Assembly (NCBI GenBank): GCA_021162505.1
Contig: JAGGYO010000037.1
Coordinates: 1-6,560 of the forward strand
From: a bacterium
GTDB lineage: Bacteria; AUK180
Direction: 5' to 3'
DNA length: 6,560 nucleotides
Position 1 is the first letter of the stretch. Every line of letters starts with the position of its first letter. The notes beneath the pieces were generated by a model. The model had not been told where the DNA came from, did no database searches, and saw nothing but the letters and a program-made list of their open reading frames with translations. The position numbers were made by a program, and so were the translations under genes. Shown here one piece after another: positions 1-6,290 of the stretch.

Positions 1-762
1 ATAGTATTCATTCTTATTTAGTAATAACTTCGTTATTCTATTATCCATTATTTCCATTTTGATGGGAATGATCCCTTTATTCTTGATCTGCCTTATTAAT
101 TTAATGATCTCTTTTATATTATCGGCATAATATTCATATTTATATATCTTATTTTCTAATGGCACCAAAGATAGTGTTATCTCATAAATAATGCCCAATA
201 ATCCTAAACTTCCGAAATATAGATTTTTCAAATCAATACCCATGGAGTATCTTTTCGTTTTAAAACCAAGGGACAAGTCCTCTCCTTTACCCGTAATCAC
301 TTTAAGCCTTTTCACATAGTTTTCTATTGTTCCATATTTAACCGCATCTAACCCAGATGCTCTTGTAGAAATATTTCCGCCAATAGTCGAAAATTTATAC
401 GATGCGGGAAATGCCGGCAATTGTAATTTATATTTTTTTAGAAAATTATTTAATGATATAACCGTAACTCCCGGCTCAACAGTTACCATCTTACCTTGTT
501 CGTCAAGATCAATTATTCCATTCATTTTTTCAAGAGAAATTACCGAACCGGATTCAAATGGAACCGATGAACCCGCTACAGATGTGCCGGCACCTCTTAT
601 ATATAGTGGCATATCGCATCTATTGGCATTTTTTACTATTTTAACTAGCTCATTTTTATTCTCGGCAAAAACAATCTTATTAGGATATATTCTTTTAATA
701 TTGACAACCGATGAATCATAACTATAAACTATTTTATGATTTTCATCCTGATAACTATGCAT
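1..762 (-). CDS. GlcD-type FAD-linked oxidase, N-terminal 254 residues (3' part beyond window)
   Basis: My translation gives 254 residues of an FAD-binding (PCMH-fold) oxidase of the glycolate/D-lactate dehydrogenase family. These flavoenzymes oxidise a 2-hydroxy acid to the 2-oxo acid. The FAD pyrophosphate loop is RGAGTSVAG (residues 56-64). VEPGVTV (95-101), TIGGN (126-130) and VKYGT (141-145) follow in family order, and GIDLKNLYFGS (175-185) matches the usual GYDLTxLFxGS. The frame runs off the left edge, so the substrate-binding cap and any C-terminal iron-sulfur part are not seen. The ATG is forced: a stop lies 12 nt upstream in frame, with no other start between. The site upstream is poor, with AGAGG 18 nt from the ATG. 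It is last in the operon here, 39 nt after the TPR gene. Oddity: the normally invariant Glu of GSEGxLGI is Leu (GSLGLLGI, 184-191). The family is firm; the substrate is unknown. Confidence 0.9.
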   Translation of the reverse strand, partial: MHSYQDENHKIVYSYDSSVVNIKRIYPNKIVFAENKNELVKIVKNANRCDMPLYIRGAGTSVAGSSVPFESGSVISLEKMNGIIDLDEQGKMVTVEPGVTVISLNNFLKKYKLQLPAFPASYKFSTIGGNISTRASGLDAVKYGTIENYVKRLKVITGKGEDLSLGFKTKRYSMGIDLKNLYFGSLGLLGIIYEITLSLVPLENKIYKYEYYADNIKEIIKLIRQIKNKGIIPIKMEIMDNRITKLLLNKNEYY

Positions 763-801
763 TATTACTAATTAGTTATGCCTCTTAAATACTATGTATT
801 T

Positions 802-1506
802 CTATTTAGATAATTTATCTATTATCTCTTTCGCTTCCTTTTTATCTTTGGCTTCTTCTATTCTATCCTTTGGAAAATCATCATTTATTACCATATTATA
901 GTATTTTATCGCTTCATCTTTTTTCTTCATTGCTTTTAATGTATCGGCAAGCTCTAAAAAATGTAACGAAAATGTTGGTTCAAGCTCTGTTGATTTTTTT
1001 AAATACTCATATGATTTATCTTTATCTCCGCCTGCAAAACCCGGAAGCTTTCTATACATAACACCTAGAATATGGTATGCACCGGCATAATTAGGATCTA
1101 TTTCTATTATCTTATTGCATAGTTTTTTAATGGGTTTAACTAATGCCAAAGATTTTAGTATGCCTTTTGCTTCGCCATACTTACCTAAAATAGCAGCCTT
1201 ATAATATAAAGCAACGGTATTTTTATCATTCTGTAGAATAGCTTTATCAGCCCTTTCTATTCCTTTTGTAAAAATACTCATTCTTTCCCTTTTCTTTTTT
1301 GCATTATGTCCAAGGTAATAATATGCTTTAACAAAGAATCCGTATTCTTCATCGGTTATTGATGACTGATTTCCAAAATAACTTATTACCTTGATCAAGC
1401 TGTCATTATTACTCCAATTCTCAACGGAAGCTTTGACTTCATCAATATCCATGGCAAAAATACTTACCATGAAAGCAATCAAAATTAGCAATAGTGATTT
1501 TTTCAT
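802..1506 (-). CDS. secreted TPR-repeat protein (TatT-like)
   Basis: A 234-residue protein begins with MKKSLLLILIAFMVSIFA, a short signal peptide with a likely cut after Ala18 and no lipobox Cys, so it is probably exported. The rest is helical. TPR-like units lie around residues 83-136 (ending in IIEIDPN) and 137-208. The second stretch reads YAGAYHILGVMYRKLPGF-GGDK, then SYEYLKKSTELEP and DEAIKYYNMVI. The insertion with a GGDK-type turn between two TPR helices is typical of small TPR proteins such as the TatT components linked to TRAP transporters. TPRs bind other proteins, so a scaffold or periplasmic partner role is likely, but no transporter genes are in view. The start is fixed by an AGGAGG 4 nt upstream. 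It lies 11 nt after lpdA and 39 nt before the oxidase. The fold is well supported; the precise role is unknown. Confidence 0.8.
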   Translation of the reverse strand: MKKSLLLILIAFMVSIFAMDIDEVKASVENWSNNDSLIKVISYFGNQSSITDEEYGFFVKAYYYLGHNAKKKRERMSIFTKGIERADKAILQNDKNTVALYYKAAILGKYGEAKGILKSLALVKPIKKLCNKIIEIDPNYAGAYHILGVMYRKLPGFAGGDKDKSYEYLKKSTELEPTFSLHFLELADTLKAMKKKDEAIKYYNMVINDDFPKDRIEEAKDKKEAKEIIDKLSK

Positions 1507-1510
1507 ATAT

Positions 1511-1516
1511 CCTCCT
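1511..1516 (-). promoter_or_regulatory. ribosome binding site of the TPR gene
   Basis: A perfect AGGAGG read on the minus strand, 4 nt before the ATG and one base after the lpdA stop codon. It is the strongest ribosome site in the operon, which suggests independent initiation here rather than reliance on coupling. Confidence 0.75.
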
Positions 1517-1517
1517 A

Positions 1518-2852
1518 TTAGATGTGAATATAATTGCTATTTATACCTAAAATAGCTTCATGAATAGATTCTGCAAATGTGGGGTGGGGAAATACCATAT
1601 TTTCTATATTTGAAACCTCAAGAGCATTCCCCATGATAACACCGAATCCCCAGATCATTTCCGAACTGTTTTCTCCGACTATATGGGCGCCTAATAATTT
1701 ATTATTAAAAGATATCAGCTTGACAAATCCTTTGAGTTCTTTTGTACAATTAGCTCTTGCATTAGCTGAATAGGGAAATTTTGATATTTTTATTTCATCT
1801 CCATATTTTTCTCTTGCTTCTTTTTCTATCATTCCAATTGATGCAATTTCGGGATGCGTATAGATAACAGAAGGAATTGGATATTCTTTATTTTCCTTCC
1901 CCTCTAAATTATTTATCACCTTAACAGCATCGTGCATTGCTTTATGAGCTAACATTGGTCCGTCAATAAGGTCACCAATTGCAAAAACATTTTCCATTGT
2001 AGTTTTCAACTTTTCATCTATAACTATCTTATTCTTTGCAATTTTTATTCCACTTTCTTCGACCCATTGCGGGATCATGGCGCGGCGGCCCATTGCAAGC
2101 ATTATTTTACTCGTCTCAATGACCTCACCATTTTCAAGTACAATTTTATTTTTCTCTATTTTGGACACTTTAACATTCAATTTGATATCTATTCCGCTTC
2201 CTCTAAGGATCTTCTCCAATTCAGAAGATATATCTTCATCCACATTCAACCCACCTACATGATCTAAAACATCAATAAGTGTAACTTTTGAACCTAATTT
2301 ATTATAAATGAATCCAATCTCAACACCAATAACACCGGCACCAATAATAGTTAGAATCTCGGGAATTTCATTTAATTCTAAAGCATTGTCGGATGTCCAT
2401 ACCCCTTTGACATCAAAAATCTTTGGAATTGACGGTATTGATCCCATTGCGAGTATTGTATAATCGGTTTTGATCTTTTCCCCATTAACTTCAATCTCAT
2501 TATTATTGATCAATTTCCCCTCACCTTTGTAGATCTTAATGTTATCATACTTTTTTAATAACAATTCAACGCCTTTCACTGCTTTATTAACAGCCCCTTT
2601 TTTCCACATATTCAATTTATTTAGGTCTATCTTCATTTTATCAGTCATTATTCCCATTCTGTTATAATTCTTATTTAGGAATGATAGCGGATATAGTATC
2701 GCCTTGGTGGGAATACAGCCGATATTTAAACAAGTACCCCCGAAGGGTCCTTTTTCAATGATATTCACATCAAATCCAACTTGTGCCGCTTTTATTGCTG
2801 CAACATATCCCCCGGGACCGGCTCCGATTATTGTTATTATCTTATTATTCAT
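1518..2852 (-). CDS. lpdA: dihydrolipoamide dehydrogenase (E3)
   Basis: This FAD enzyme reoxidises dihydrolipoamide with NAD+ as the E3 part of 2-oxoacid dehydrogenase complexes or the glycine cleavage system. All landmarks are present in 444 residues. GAGPGGYVAAI (10-20) binds FAD, and CLNIGC holds the redox disulfide Cys41-Cys46. GAGVIGVEIG (171-180) is the NAD fold, with an acidic residue (Asp194) at the end of the next strand as expected for NAD. AIGDLIDGPMLAHKA (291-305) is the second FAD motif, and HPTFAES supplies the His423/Glu428 catalytic pair. It is slightly shorter than the usual 460-475 residues and has no N-terminal lipoyl domain. The ATG overlaps the end of gltX by 8 nt, and its AAGGAG site (2861-2866, 8 nt spacing) is inside gltX, so translation is probably coupled. 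No E1/E2 or gcv genes are in view, so which complex it serves is open. Confidence 0.95.
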   Translation of the reverse strand: MNNKIITIIGAGPGGYVAAIKAAQVGFDVNIIEKGPFGGTCLNIGCIPTKAILYPLSFLNKNYNRMGIMTDKMKIDLNKLNMWKKGAVNKAVKGVELLLKKYDNIKIYKGEGKLINNNEIEVNGEKIKTDYTILAMGSIPSIPKIFDVKGVWTSDNALELNEIPEILTIIGAGVIGVEIGFIYNKLGSKVTLIDVLDHVGGLNVDEDISSELEKILRGSGIDIKLNVKVSKIEKNKIVLENGEVIETSKIMLAMGRRAMIPQWVEESGIKIAKNKIVIDEKLKTTMENVFAIGDLIDGPMLAHKAMHDAVKVINNLEGKENKEYPIPSVIYTHPEIASIGMIEKEAREKYGDEIKISKFPYSANARANCTKELKGFVKLISFNNKLLGAHIVGENSSEMIWGFGVIMGNALEVSNIENMVFPHPTFAESIHEAILGINSNYIHI

Positions 2853-4227
2853 TAATATATCTCCTTATCCTTTTTATGGATTCACTTTTTCCTAAGAGAA
2901 ATAATGACTCAAAAATACCGATGCTAACCTTTTTACCCGAAAGTGCGAGCCTTATAAATTCTGCTATCTTTCTTAATTTGATATCATTCTCTTGAGAATA
3001 AGATCTAATTGCTGTGCTAATTTCGTCTTCACTGAATTCTATTTTTTCTAAAATATCCAAAAGGGTTTCCGAAAATTTAGTATCTATTCTTTTTTCATAG
3101 CTCTTGGGTTCTATGAATAGAAACTCTATTAAATCCCATATCTCTTTTAGCGTTTTTCCGCGAGGAGCCATTGTTTTCAATATCAATTCCAATTTAGACA
3201 GATCAATTTCCGTCTTAGTATATTCATTAATATACTCTTTCATCAAATTCAATTTTTTACCTATATCCATATTAAGAATATATTCACCGTTCATCCAATT
3301 TAACTTATCGTAATCAAATTGCGCAGCTTTTTTTGAAATATCATTTAATTCAAAGTTGTCAATCAGAAAATCCATATCAAATATTTCTTTATCATCCCTC
3401 GGATGCCAACCGAGCATTGCCAAATAATTTATGAAAGCTTCCTTTATTATTCCCTTTTTTTTGAATTCGAGTAAAGCCGTAGCACCATGCCTTTTTGATA
3501 ATCTTTTACCATCGGGGCCGTTAATTAAAGGTAAATGTGCATATTTCGGCGGTATCCACGATAATTTTTCATAAAGGAGCATTTGCTTGAAAGTATTAGT
3601 AATATGGTCTTCTCCCCTTATAACATGTGAAATATTTAAAAGATGATCATCTATTACACATGCGAAACTATATGTGGGAGTTCCATCTGATTTCATAATG
3701 ATAAAATCATCGAATTCCTTTGAATTATTACTAATAGTTCCTCTTATATAGTCATTGATACTATAATCCTCTTCTTCATCATTTATTATCCTGACAGTAT
3801 GAGACCTTGAACCCATTGTTTCTTCTTTTCCCATATACTTTTTACATTCACCGCTATTTCTATAGGCAATATTCTTCTCTTTTGCTTTGAGCTTTTCTTT
3901 CTCTATTTCATCTCTCGTACAATAACAATAATATGCCTTTTTTCCTTTTACCAATTGTTCGGCATATTTTCTATATATGTCCATACGGTCTTTTTGATAA
4001 ATAGGTTCTCCATCATAATTCAAGCCCAACCATTTTAATGATTCTATAATGCATTTTGCATACAGAGATTTTGAGCGAATACGATCCGTATCTTCTATTC
4101 TTAAAATAAATTGTCCTTGATGCTTTTTTGCAAATATGTAATTATATAGTGCAGTTCGAACGCCGCCAATGTGTAAATGTCCCGTCGGCGAAGGAGCAAA
4201 TCTTACCCTGACTTCACTATTTGACAT
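2845..4227 (-). CDS. gltX: glutamyl-tRNA synthetase
   Basis: This class I cytosolic enzyme charges tRNA(Glu), or tRNA(Glu) and tRNA(Gln) if the organism is non-discriminating; the sequence alone does not decide. The 460 residues match the bacterial family length. RFAPSPTGHLHIGG (9-22) contains the HIGH-type signature, ILRIEDTD (41-48) follows, and VIRGEDH (202-208) lies in the catalytic fold. DGKRLSKRHG (239-248) is the KMSKS-type loop. The region after about 300 is the helical anticodon-binding part. Cys101, Cys103 and Cys128 line up with the zinc knuckle of E. coli-type enzymes, but the usual fourth ligand (His two after the last Cys) is Lys. The start overlaps the phosphoesterase stop by 11 nt, with a moderate AAGGGA site 6 nt upstream, so coupling is likely. 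Base composition matches the rest of the operon. Confidence 0.97.
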   Translation of the reverse strand: MSNSEVRVRFAPSPTGHLHIGGVRTALYNYIFAKKHQGQFILRIEDTDRIRSKSLYAKCIIESLKWLGLNYDGEPIYQKDRMDIYRKYAEQLVKGKKAYYCYCTRDEIEKEKLKAKEKNIAYRNSGECKKYMGKEETMGSRSHTVRIINDEEEDYSINDYIRGTISNNSKEFDDFIIMKSDGTPTYSFACVIDDHLLNISHVIRGEDHITNTFKQMLLYEKLSWIPPKYAHLPLINGPDGKRLSKRHGATALLEFKKKGIIKEAFINYLAMLGWHPRDDKEIFDMDFLIDNFELNDISKKAAQFDYDKLNWMNGEYILNMDIGKKLNLMKEYINEYTKTEIDLSKLELILKTMAPRGKTLKEIWDLIEFLFIEPKSYEKRIDTKFSETLLDILEKIEFSEDEISTAIRSYSQENDIKLRKIAEFIRLALSGKKVSIGIFESLFLLGKSESIKRIRRYINE

Positions 4228-4726
4228 CTATTTCCCTTTTTGTGTTCAAATCGTAATATCTAACTTCATTTTCATTAGAATTATAGATAGCAATACTTGA
4301 AATTCCGCTTAAAGCACCCATAACTTCACCGGGGTTTATTATCAATGTATCGTTTAATATCTCTTTTCTCATTATATGCGTATGACCATGAGCAATCAAT
4401 TTATATTCACCGCTTTTGGCAAAAACATCTACAAACTCCGGTTGGTGCATACAAAGAATTTTTTTATTTTCAACAATAAATTCATGTGGCCCGTGGAACA
4501 TTTCAGCATAATTAAACTTCACTCTTAGAAAATCTTTATCACCATCATTATTTCCGAATATTACTTTTAAAGGACTCTTTAATTCTTTAAAGTAATTTCC
4601 CATTATAGGTGAGCAAATATCACCAAGGTGAATTACAAGGTTTGGATTTATTTCATTAAAAAAAAGCACCGCTTTTTTTATCATTTCAATATTCTCGTGT
4701 GTATCGGATAAAAATCCAATTATCAT
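4217..4726 (-). CDS. YfcE/MJ0936-type metallophosphoesterase
   Basis: A calcineurin-like phosphodiesterase of the small YfcE/MJ0936 group, which hydrolyse phosphodiesters with a two-metal centre. Residues count from the ATG at 4726 (169 aa). SDTH supplies Asp8 and His10, HLGD supplies Asp36, and GNND (58-61) supplies the bridging Asn. MHQP supplies His94, where the usual HGH is HQP. GHTH supplies His115 and His117, and NPGE follows at 131-134. I prefer ATG 4726 to the TTG at 4741, which would add five residues. That TTG is part of the sequence TTGGAG, which serves as the ribosome site 9 nt before the ATG, and family members begin M-x-I-x-x-x-SDTH as here. It opens the operon and overlaps gltX by 11 nt. 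The natural substrate is unknown. Confidence 0.92.
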   Translation of the reverse strand: MIIGFLSDTHENIEMIKKAVLFFNEINPNLVIHLGDICSPIMGNYFKELKSPLKVIFGNNDGDKDFLRVKFNYAEMFHGPHEFIVENKKILCMHQPEFVDVFAKSGEYKLIAHGHTHIMRKEILNDTLIINPGEVMGALSGISSIAIYNSNENEVRYYDLNTKREIDVK

Positions 4727-4735
4727 AATATCATT

Positions 4736-4741
4736 CTCCAA
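4736..4741 (-). promoter_or_regulatory. start-deciding ribosome binding site of the phosphoesterase
   Basis: TTGGAG on the minus strand, with GGAG ending 9 nt before ATG 4726. A start at TTG 4741 would place the start codon on the Shine-Dalgarno sequence itself and leave only AT-rich sequence upstream. This decides for the ATG. Confidence 0.7.
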
Positions 4742-4748
4742 TTTGTTT

Positions 4749-4777
4749 ATTTTAATTTATTTTAGGTTTATTTTCAA
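4749..4777 (-). promoter_or_regulatory. candidate sigma-70 promoter of the operon
   Basis: TTGAAA (4777-4772) is followed after 17 nt by TAAAAT (4754-4749). Each hexamer has one mismatch to consensus and the spacing is ideal. Transcription would start near 4742, giving a leader of only about 16 nt that contains the GGAG site. It overlaps the last codons of the broken upstream gene. In sequence this AT-rich, chance matches are common, so support is moderate at best. Confidence 0.35.
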
Positions 4778-4982
4778 GATATTTTATATTTTCATTAAAC
4801 TCATCCCACCATTTCGTATCTTTTCCCTTAAATATTTTTTCGATAATATCAATATCATCCTTGTTTTTAAGCTCCACATTGGCAAAAAGTTATAGAACAT
4901 CATAACAGATCTTTCCGCCCTTTTCGTCCCCGAAATGGATTTTTAGAAAACTGTCATAAAAAAAGATGACTGCTGAGTGCAT
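4752..4982 (-). pseudogene. broken remnant of an unrecognised gene
   Basis: One minus-strand frame reads as protein across this gap but is interrupted by a TAA at 4890-4892. The upstream part (ATG 4982) gives 30 residues including YDSFLKIHFGDEKGG. The downstream part gives 45 residues including KDDIDIIEKIFKGKDTKWWD and ends at the TAA 4754-4752. The downstream part has the AT-rich codons and acidic/lysine-rich composition of the operon genes, so it is probably the true 3' end of an old resident gene. No start with a ribosome site serves it. The remnant is in the same frame as the 345-codon ORF upstream, separated from it only by the TAA at 4986-4988. Both could therefore derive from one longer frame with two nonsense mutations. 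The family was not recognised. The call rests on coding-like sequence only. Confidence 0.4.
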
Positions 4983-4985
4983 ATT

Positions 4986-6023
4986 TTAGACCTTGCCTTG
5001 CTCGCTCTTTTGGGGTAAATTGCCCTCTCTTCTCATTTCCTCCATTAGTTCCTCGTCCCTCTCCAGCATGTAATTCAGATTGAATATCAGGGACGCCGTC
5101 AGACCCGTTGCCGAGATCATTTCCTCTTTCATAATCGGGAAGATTTTTAGTTTCATATTGTCCGTCAGGGCGAATGCTGTCACCAATCCCATTTCCTTGG
5201 CTTTCTTCAATGTTTGAGATTCCAGAAATATCGGCATTATTGACCATGTTTCCGTATTTGCGTTCACCAATCCGCTGTCCAGATTCGGATATTTCTTGAG
5301 ATCTGTCATAGAGAGCATTGGTATCCATTCCCACATTTGGTACAGAGGATGCCACATCATTAGATCCTCCGGAATTTCGTACCAGCTTTTCAAAAGAAAT
5401 GCCGATGTTTTCACCAGGGCTCTGAGCATTGTTCGATTGATCTCTATTTTCCCATCCTCCCGAAGTCTTTTTCTTATATTGTCCTCCGCCTTTAATAGGG
5501 CATTCTTCATTGTTGGCGGGAAGAATCTTTTTTTCTCCATTGTTCTCCCCCAAATGAAGGAGAGGAGGCTTGCATATGATTTCTCCATTACTGAGCGTTC
5601 CCGCAATACCTCTGTCCTGATATTCTCCTGATCCGTATCCCAATCTGGCGGAAACACCGTACCACCATGGTCAAATATCAGTTTGAGCCCCAGTATCGTC
5701 TGCAAGAGCTCCACTGAACTCGAAAAGTTCGCGTTTGCAAACAGTATAGATATGATCATAAAGTAACTTCCCGCGGCGGATGCTGCAAATCCTTTGAAAA
5801 GTTCCAGCGGGCAATAATCCTTATAGTCCTTGCCTGTTTCCTCCCTCCACTCCTTTTCCGATTCCATGAGTCTCATTTCCTTCTTTCTCAAATGCTTTTG
5901 CTCTTCGGTTCTGAATGGAATTCTCACCCCCCGACATGATATTCCCAGATCCCACGGTATTATGATCAATTGCTGTATATTTTTGTATTTCTCTGGGATT
6001 ATAAAAAGCTTTGGATCTAACAT
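4986..6023 (-). CDS. hypothetical protein, 345 aa, atypical composition
   Basis: An uninterrupted 345-codon frame starts at an ATG with a textbook AGGAGG 5 nt upstream. The product was not recognised. It is Met- and Trp-rich (about 21 Met, 9 Trp) and has charged stretches (residues 40-69, 321-333). One hydrophobic segment at about 76-97 (GFAASAAGSYFMIISILFAN) could span a membrane; the rest reads as soluble helical protein. In a 76-codon sample G is least common at the second codon position, as in real genes. Codons are much richer in G/C (AAG, GAG, CTG, CCG, AGG) than in the operon, suggesting acquisition. The caution is that another frame on the same strand is also almost open over the same DNA, so this could be an unusually open shadow of a decayed gene. 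It sits 240-odd nt upstream of the operon and directly beside the 210-bp repeats. Confidence 0.45.
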   Translation of the reverse strand: MLDPKLFIIPEKYKNIQQLIIIPWDLGISCRGVRIPFRTEEQKHLRKKEMRLMESEKEWREETGKDYKDYCPLELFKGFAASAAGSYFMIISILFANANFSSSVELLQTILGLKLIFDHGGTVFPPDWDTDQENIRTEVLRERSVMEKSYASLLSFIWGRTMEKKRFFPPTMKNALLKAEDNIRKRLREDGKIEINRTMLRALVKTSAFLLKSWYEIPEDLMMWHPLYQMWEWIPMLSMTDLKKYPNLDSGLVNANTETWSIMPIFLESQTLKKAKEMGLVTAFALTDNMKLKIFPIMKEEMISATGLTASLIFNLNYMLERDEELMEEMRREGNLPQKSEQGKV

Positions 6024-6028
6024 CTTCT

Positions 6029-6034
6029 CCTCCT
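6029..6034 (-). promoter_or_regulatory. ribosome binding site of the 345-aa ORF
   Basis: A perfect AGGAGG on the minus strand, 5 nt before ATG 6023. It supports translation of this frame, but the same bases read as Gly-Gly-Glu codons in the competing frame and could be coincidental. A TATAAT lies at 6046-6041 without a well-placed -35, and too close to leave a leader upstream of this site. Confidence 0.5.
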
Positions 6035-6154
6035 GTTTGTATTATATTATTGTATATTCCGTCCGGAAAGTCAATAGTTCCTTGCCTTTTTCCTACAAAT
6101 ATGTCAAAATCCTGATTGACTAAATCCGGGTTGTCTTCAATCTGTTTCAATTCA

Positions 6155-6179
6155 GGGACTTTTGTCCCGTATTAGGGAC
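6155..6179. other. two mutually exclusive short hairpins in the repeat
   Basis: GGGAC (6155-6159), a TTTT loop and GTCCC (6164-6168) form one perfect stem. The same GTCCC can instead pair with a second GGGAC at 6175-6179 across a 6-nt loop. The arrangement recurs at 6365-6389. The two folds exclude one another, as in simple switches or protein-binding sites. The lack of a following U-tract argues against an ordinary terminator. Confidence 0.6.
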
Positions 6180-6290
6180 ATTACCTTAAACTTATTTTGT
6201 TCATATTCAAAGTTTAGTAAAATGGATTCACAAATGTTTGTTAGTAAATCAATCTTTACTTTCATAAGGGGATAAGTTAAGGTATGTCCT
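6174..6290. other. long imperfect inverted repeat within the repeat unit
   Basis: The left arm 6174-6194 and right arm 6273-6290 are complementary over 18 pairs with three single-base bulges. The right arm's complement reads AGGACATACCTTAACTTA. They enclose about 78 AT-rich bases that contain a smaller stem, AGTAAA (6243-6248) with TTTACT (6255-6260), and a direct TTAGTAAA repeat (6214-6221, 6241-6248). The same structure lies at 6384-6500 in copy 2. The layout is reminiscent of a palindromic or MITE-like element, but no target duplication could be shown. Confidence 0.55.

Larger units (their letters stand above)
4954..6171 (-). pseudogene. second, nearly open frame (Gly/Asn/Ser-rich), possibly a decayed gene
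   Basis: A different minus-strand frame is open from 6171 to the TGA at 4956-4954, except for a TAA at 5823-5821 and a TGA at 5673-5671. It begins without a credible start: only TTG at 6150 or 5643, neither with a ribosome site. Its first codons run out of the repeat, as if the 5' end had been replaced. The first part includes NPDLVNQDFDIFVGKRQG. The last 239 codons are hydrophilic and rich in Gly, Asn, Ser, Asp and Glu. They have recurring patterns such as NNADISGISNIEE and GNGSDGVPDIQSE, and A/T-leaning third positions nearer to host usage. Such low-complexity text recalls the variable disordered segments of some phage and metagenomic DNA methyltransferases, but no catalytic motif is present, so this is only a guess. 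It competes with, or overlaps, the 345-codon ORF. Confidence 0.3.

Noticed and set aside
787..801. AAATAC-TAT-GTATTT inverted repeat between the TPR and oxidase genes
   Set aside because: It is a short AT-only-type stem without a following T-run on the transcribed strand, expected by chance in this composition.
2067..2267. Short plus-strand ORFs opposite lpdA, gltX and the TPR gene
   Set aside because: They are antisense shadows of strongly supported genes, with no ribosome sites or recognisable domains.
4953..4970. Possible terminator after the 345-aa ORF (GTCAT / ATGAC hairpin)
   Set aside because: The stem is only 5 bp, the T-run is in the loop rather than after the stem, and it lies inside coding-like sequence.
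5296..5631. 111-codon plus-strand ORF opposite the 345-aa ORF
   Set aside because: It has no ribosome site and shadow-like composition (rich in Ser, Ile, Leu, Arg), and it lies opposite a better-supported frame.
4954..5643. 229-aa ORF as an independent gene
   Set aside because: Its start would be a TTG without a ribosome site. The same frame continues upstream through a stop, so it is better described as the last part of a longer broken frame.
6041..6074. TTGACT and TATAAT upstream of the 345-aa ORF as a promoter
   Set aside because: The spacing is 22 nt, too long for a standard promoter, and the predicted start would fall on the ribosome site itself.
6151..6179. IS terminal inverted repeat
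   Set aside because: The GGGAC/GTCCC boxes look like element ends, but no transposase or matching end elsewhere in the window was found and no target-site duplication is visible.
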